In this document: piece after piece, positions 62,936 to 64,000 of the stretch
Layout: each line of letters begins with the position of its first letter
Numbering within the stretch: the first letter of the stretch is position 1
Origin: Candidula unifasciata
Taxonomy: Eukaryota; Mollusca; Gastropoda; Stylommatophora; Geomitridae
DNA length: 64,000 bases
NCBI GenBank assembly: GCA_905116865.2
Contig: CAJHNH020002557.1
Coordinates: forward strand, 418,501 to 482,500
Direction of reading: 5' to 3'
Translations under genes and position numbers: made by a program
The notes under the pieces: generated by a model
Seen by the model: only the letters and a program-made list of their open reading frames with translations
What the model was told of the DNA's origin: nothing
Database searches by the model: none

Positions 62936-62954
62936 ATTTTTAGGATCTGTTCCC

Positions 62955-63600
62955 TATCTTCTGTTGTTCGTCCATCAGGAGGGATGAAAACCACTTTCAT
63001 CTCAAGTAGTAATGATCAATGATGTATGAGTACGAAGGCGGCTGATTAGTCCAATATGAGCCAGGAAAGTTCTTGAGCAGTGCGGACAACAGATGGAAGC
63101 CGCAGTAAGTGAGGGATTAGCAGTACGATTCTTTCTAGTCTGCCTCCGTTTCTCTGCCTGTACAACTCCGCTGTCTGATAGGCCGATGCACCACGCCTGA
63201 GGGACGTACGTCATCCAGAACAGTCTTATGCAGCTGCCTCCCACGTCGCTGTGTTGATGCCAGAAGAAATGAGAGCAGTCTTGAGAGTGTCCATATAGCG
63301 CTTTTTCTGTCCTCCCTGGCACCTCTTCCTCTGCAGGAGCTCGCCATAAAATCTCTCTTTGGGAGGCAATATTCTGGTTAGGTGCGGGTTAGGTGACCAG
63401 CCCAAAAACGCAGCTGACAATTCGTCAGTATCGTGTGGATGCTAGGCAGGTTTGCCCTATAGTATACCACAGTATTTGGGATCTTGCCATTTGATTTTGA
63501 GCAGCTTTCTGAGACAGGTCATATGAAATTGATTCAACTTTTTAGCATAGCGATGATATACAGTCCACGTTTTCCCTTTCTTCTACTGCTGGCACATAAA
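62955..63600 (-). mobile_element. LINE 3' end with terminal C2H2 motif
   Basis: Minus-strand frames: 'TWTVYHRYAKKLNQFHMTCL' and 'RKLLKIKWQDPKYCG', then 'KERFYGELLQRKRCQGGQKK', 'ISSGINTATWEAAA', and finally 'SICCPHCSRTFLAHIGLISR' with 'LRTH'. The 3' UTR 'GGGATGAAA...GATGGACGAACAAC' follows. Several frameshifts. A widespread animal non-LTR family. Confidence 0.85.
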
Positions 63601-64000
63601 CTGTTTATCGTGGTTTGTGTACTCACTGGAGACATTTTTCTTCTCATATTCATATTTATATAATTGTGTTTTAGTAAATGCTTGTTTATGTTTTCAGGAT
63701 AGATACTTATGACATTATTTTACTTAAGAACAGCTTTAATAAATGCTGTGATGTTTGATGATGTACTGTCTAAGAAAAATACATACAGGGAAGCTGTTTA
63801 TCAACGCCACAAAAAACTAAAAACTGGTTACAACTAGAAATTACCACACAATGGAGTCTCTGGAAGATAGGAAAAGCTGCCGTTTTGATCTAGAATCATG
63901 TCTATTTTGGGAAATAATTCTACAGCTGTAATGAATGTACTTGTGTCTCCTCCACACTTGATCTCTCTAGTGCAGATTCAACACTGACTCTGTTGTCTAG
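63601..64000. other. Right edge, nothing recognised
   Basis: AT-rich PEX6 intron sequence. No exon or repeat identified. Confidence 0.4.

Overview
The window looks like nuclear DNA of a repeat-rich invertebrate, most likely a gastropod mollusc. That placement is inference from the protein sequences and the kinds of retroposon present. There are no bacterial-style operons. Nearly all of the longer open frames are retroelement debris or chance openings.

Two host genes are supported, both on the minus strand and both incomplete here. (1) The first three coding exons of an MTA (metastasis-associated, NuRD complex) gene: start codon at 20478, exons 20451-20478, 13137-13204 and 12059-12152. They encode the beginning of the BAH domain. 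The remaining exons lie beyond the left edge, so intron 3 is longer than 12 kb. (2) The last ten coding exons of PEX6, the peroxisomal AAA+ ATPase, between 62096 and 43630. They encode the end of the D1 region and the whole D2 ATPase (387 residues) with a stop codon. The 5' part of PEX6 lies beyond the right edge. All splice phases in both genes join cleanly.

Region by region: 1-3.5 kb holds SINE pieces and a hAT-type MITE. 3.6-10.65 kb is a young LTR retrotransposon inside MTA intron 3. It has two 2.09-kb LTRs that are almost identical, about 40-bp tandem repeats of the primer-binding-site region, and one long ORF of unrecognised content with no pol domains. 10.7-20.4 kb holds MTA exons 1-3 with a deleted mariner and SINE-like repeats. 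20.5-21.8 kb holds the MTA promoter and a degenerate satellite. 22-43.6 kb is intergenic DNA packed with 3' ends of several LINE families (RNase H, zinc-knuckle and C2H2-type tails), SINEs and microsatellites. 43.6-62.1 kb is PEX6, where most of the introns carry their own minisatellite. 62.1-64 kb is PEX6 intron with one more LINE tail.

The most unusual feature is in PEX6. A 44-bp minisatellite of about 31 copies (60667-62036) is built from the last 33 bases of a PEX6 exon plus its 5' splice site, so the intron begins with a long series of decoy donor sites. Other notable items are the pol-less LTR element, a solo LTR with a perfect 5-bp target duplication 55 bp from a PEX6 splice site, a SINE nested in another repeat with a 13-bp target duplication, and a (TTC)n tract of about 240 bp that is the expanded tail of a retroposon.
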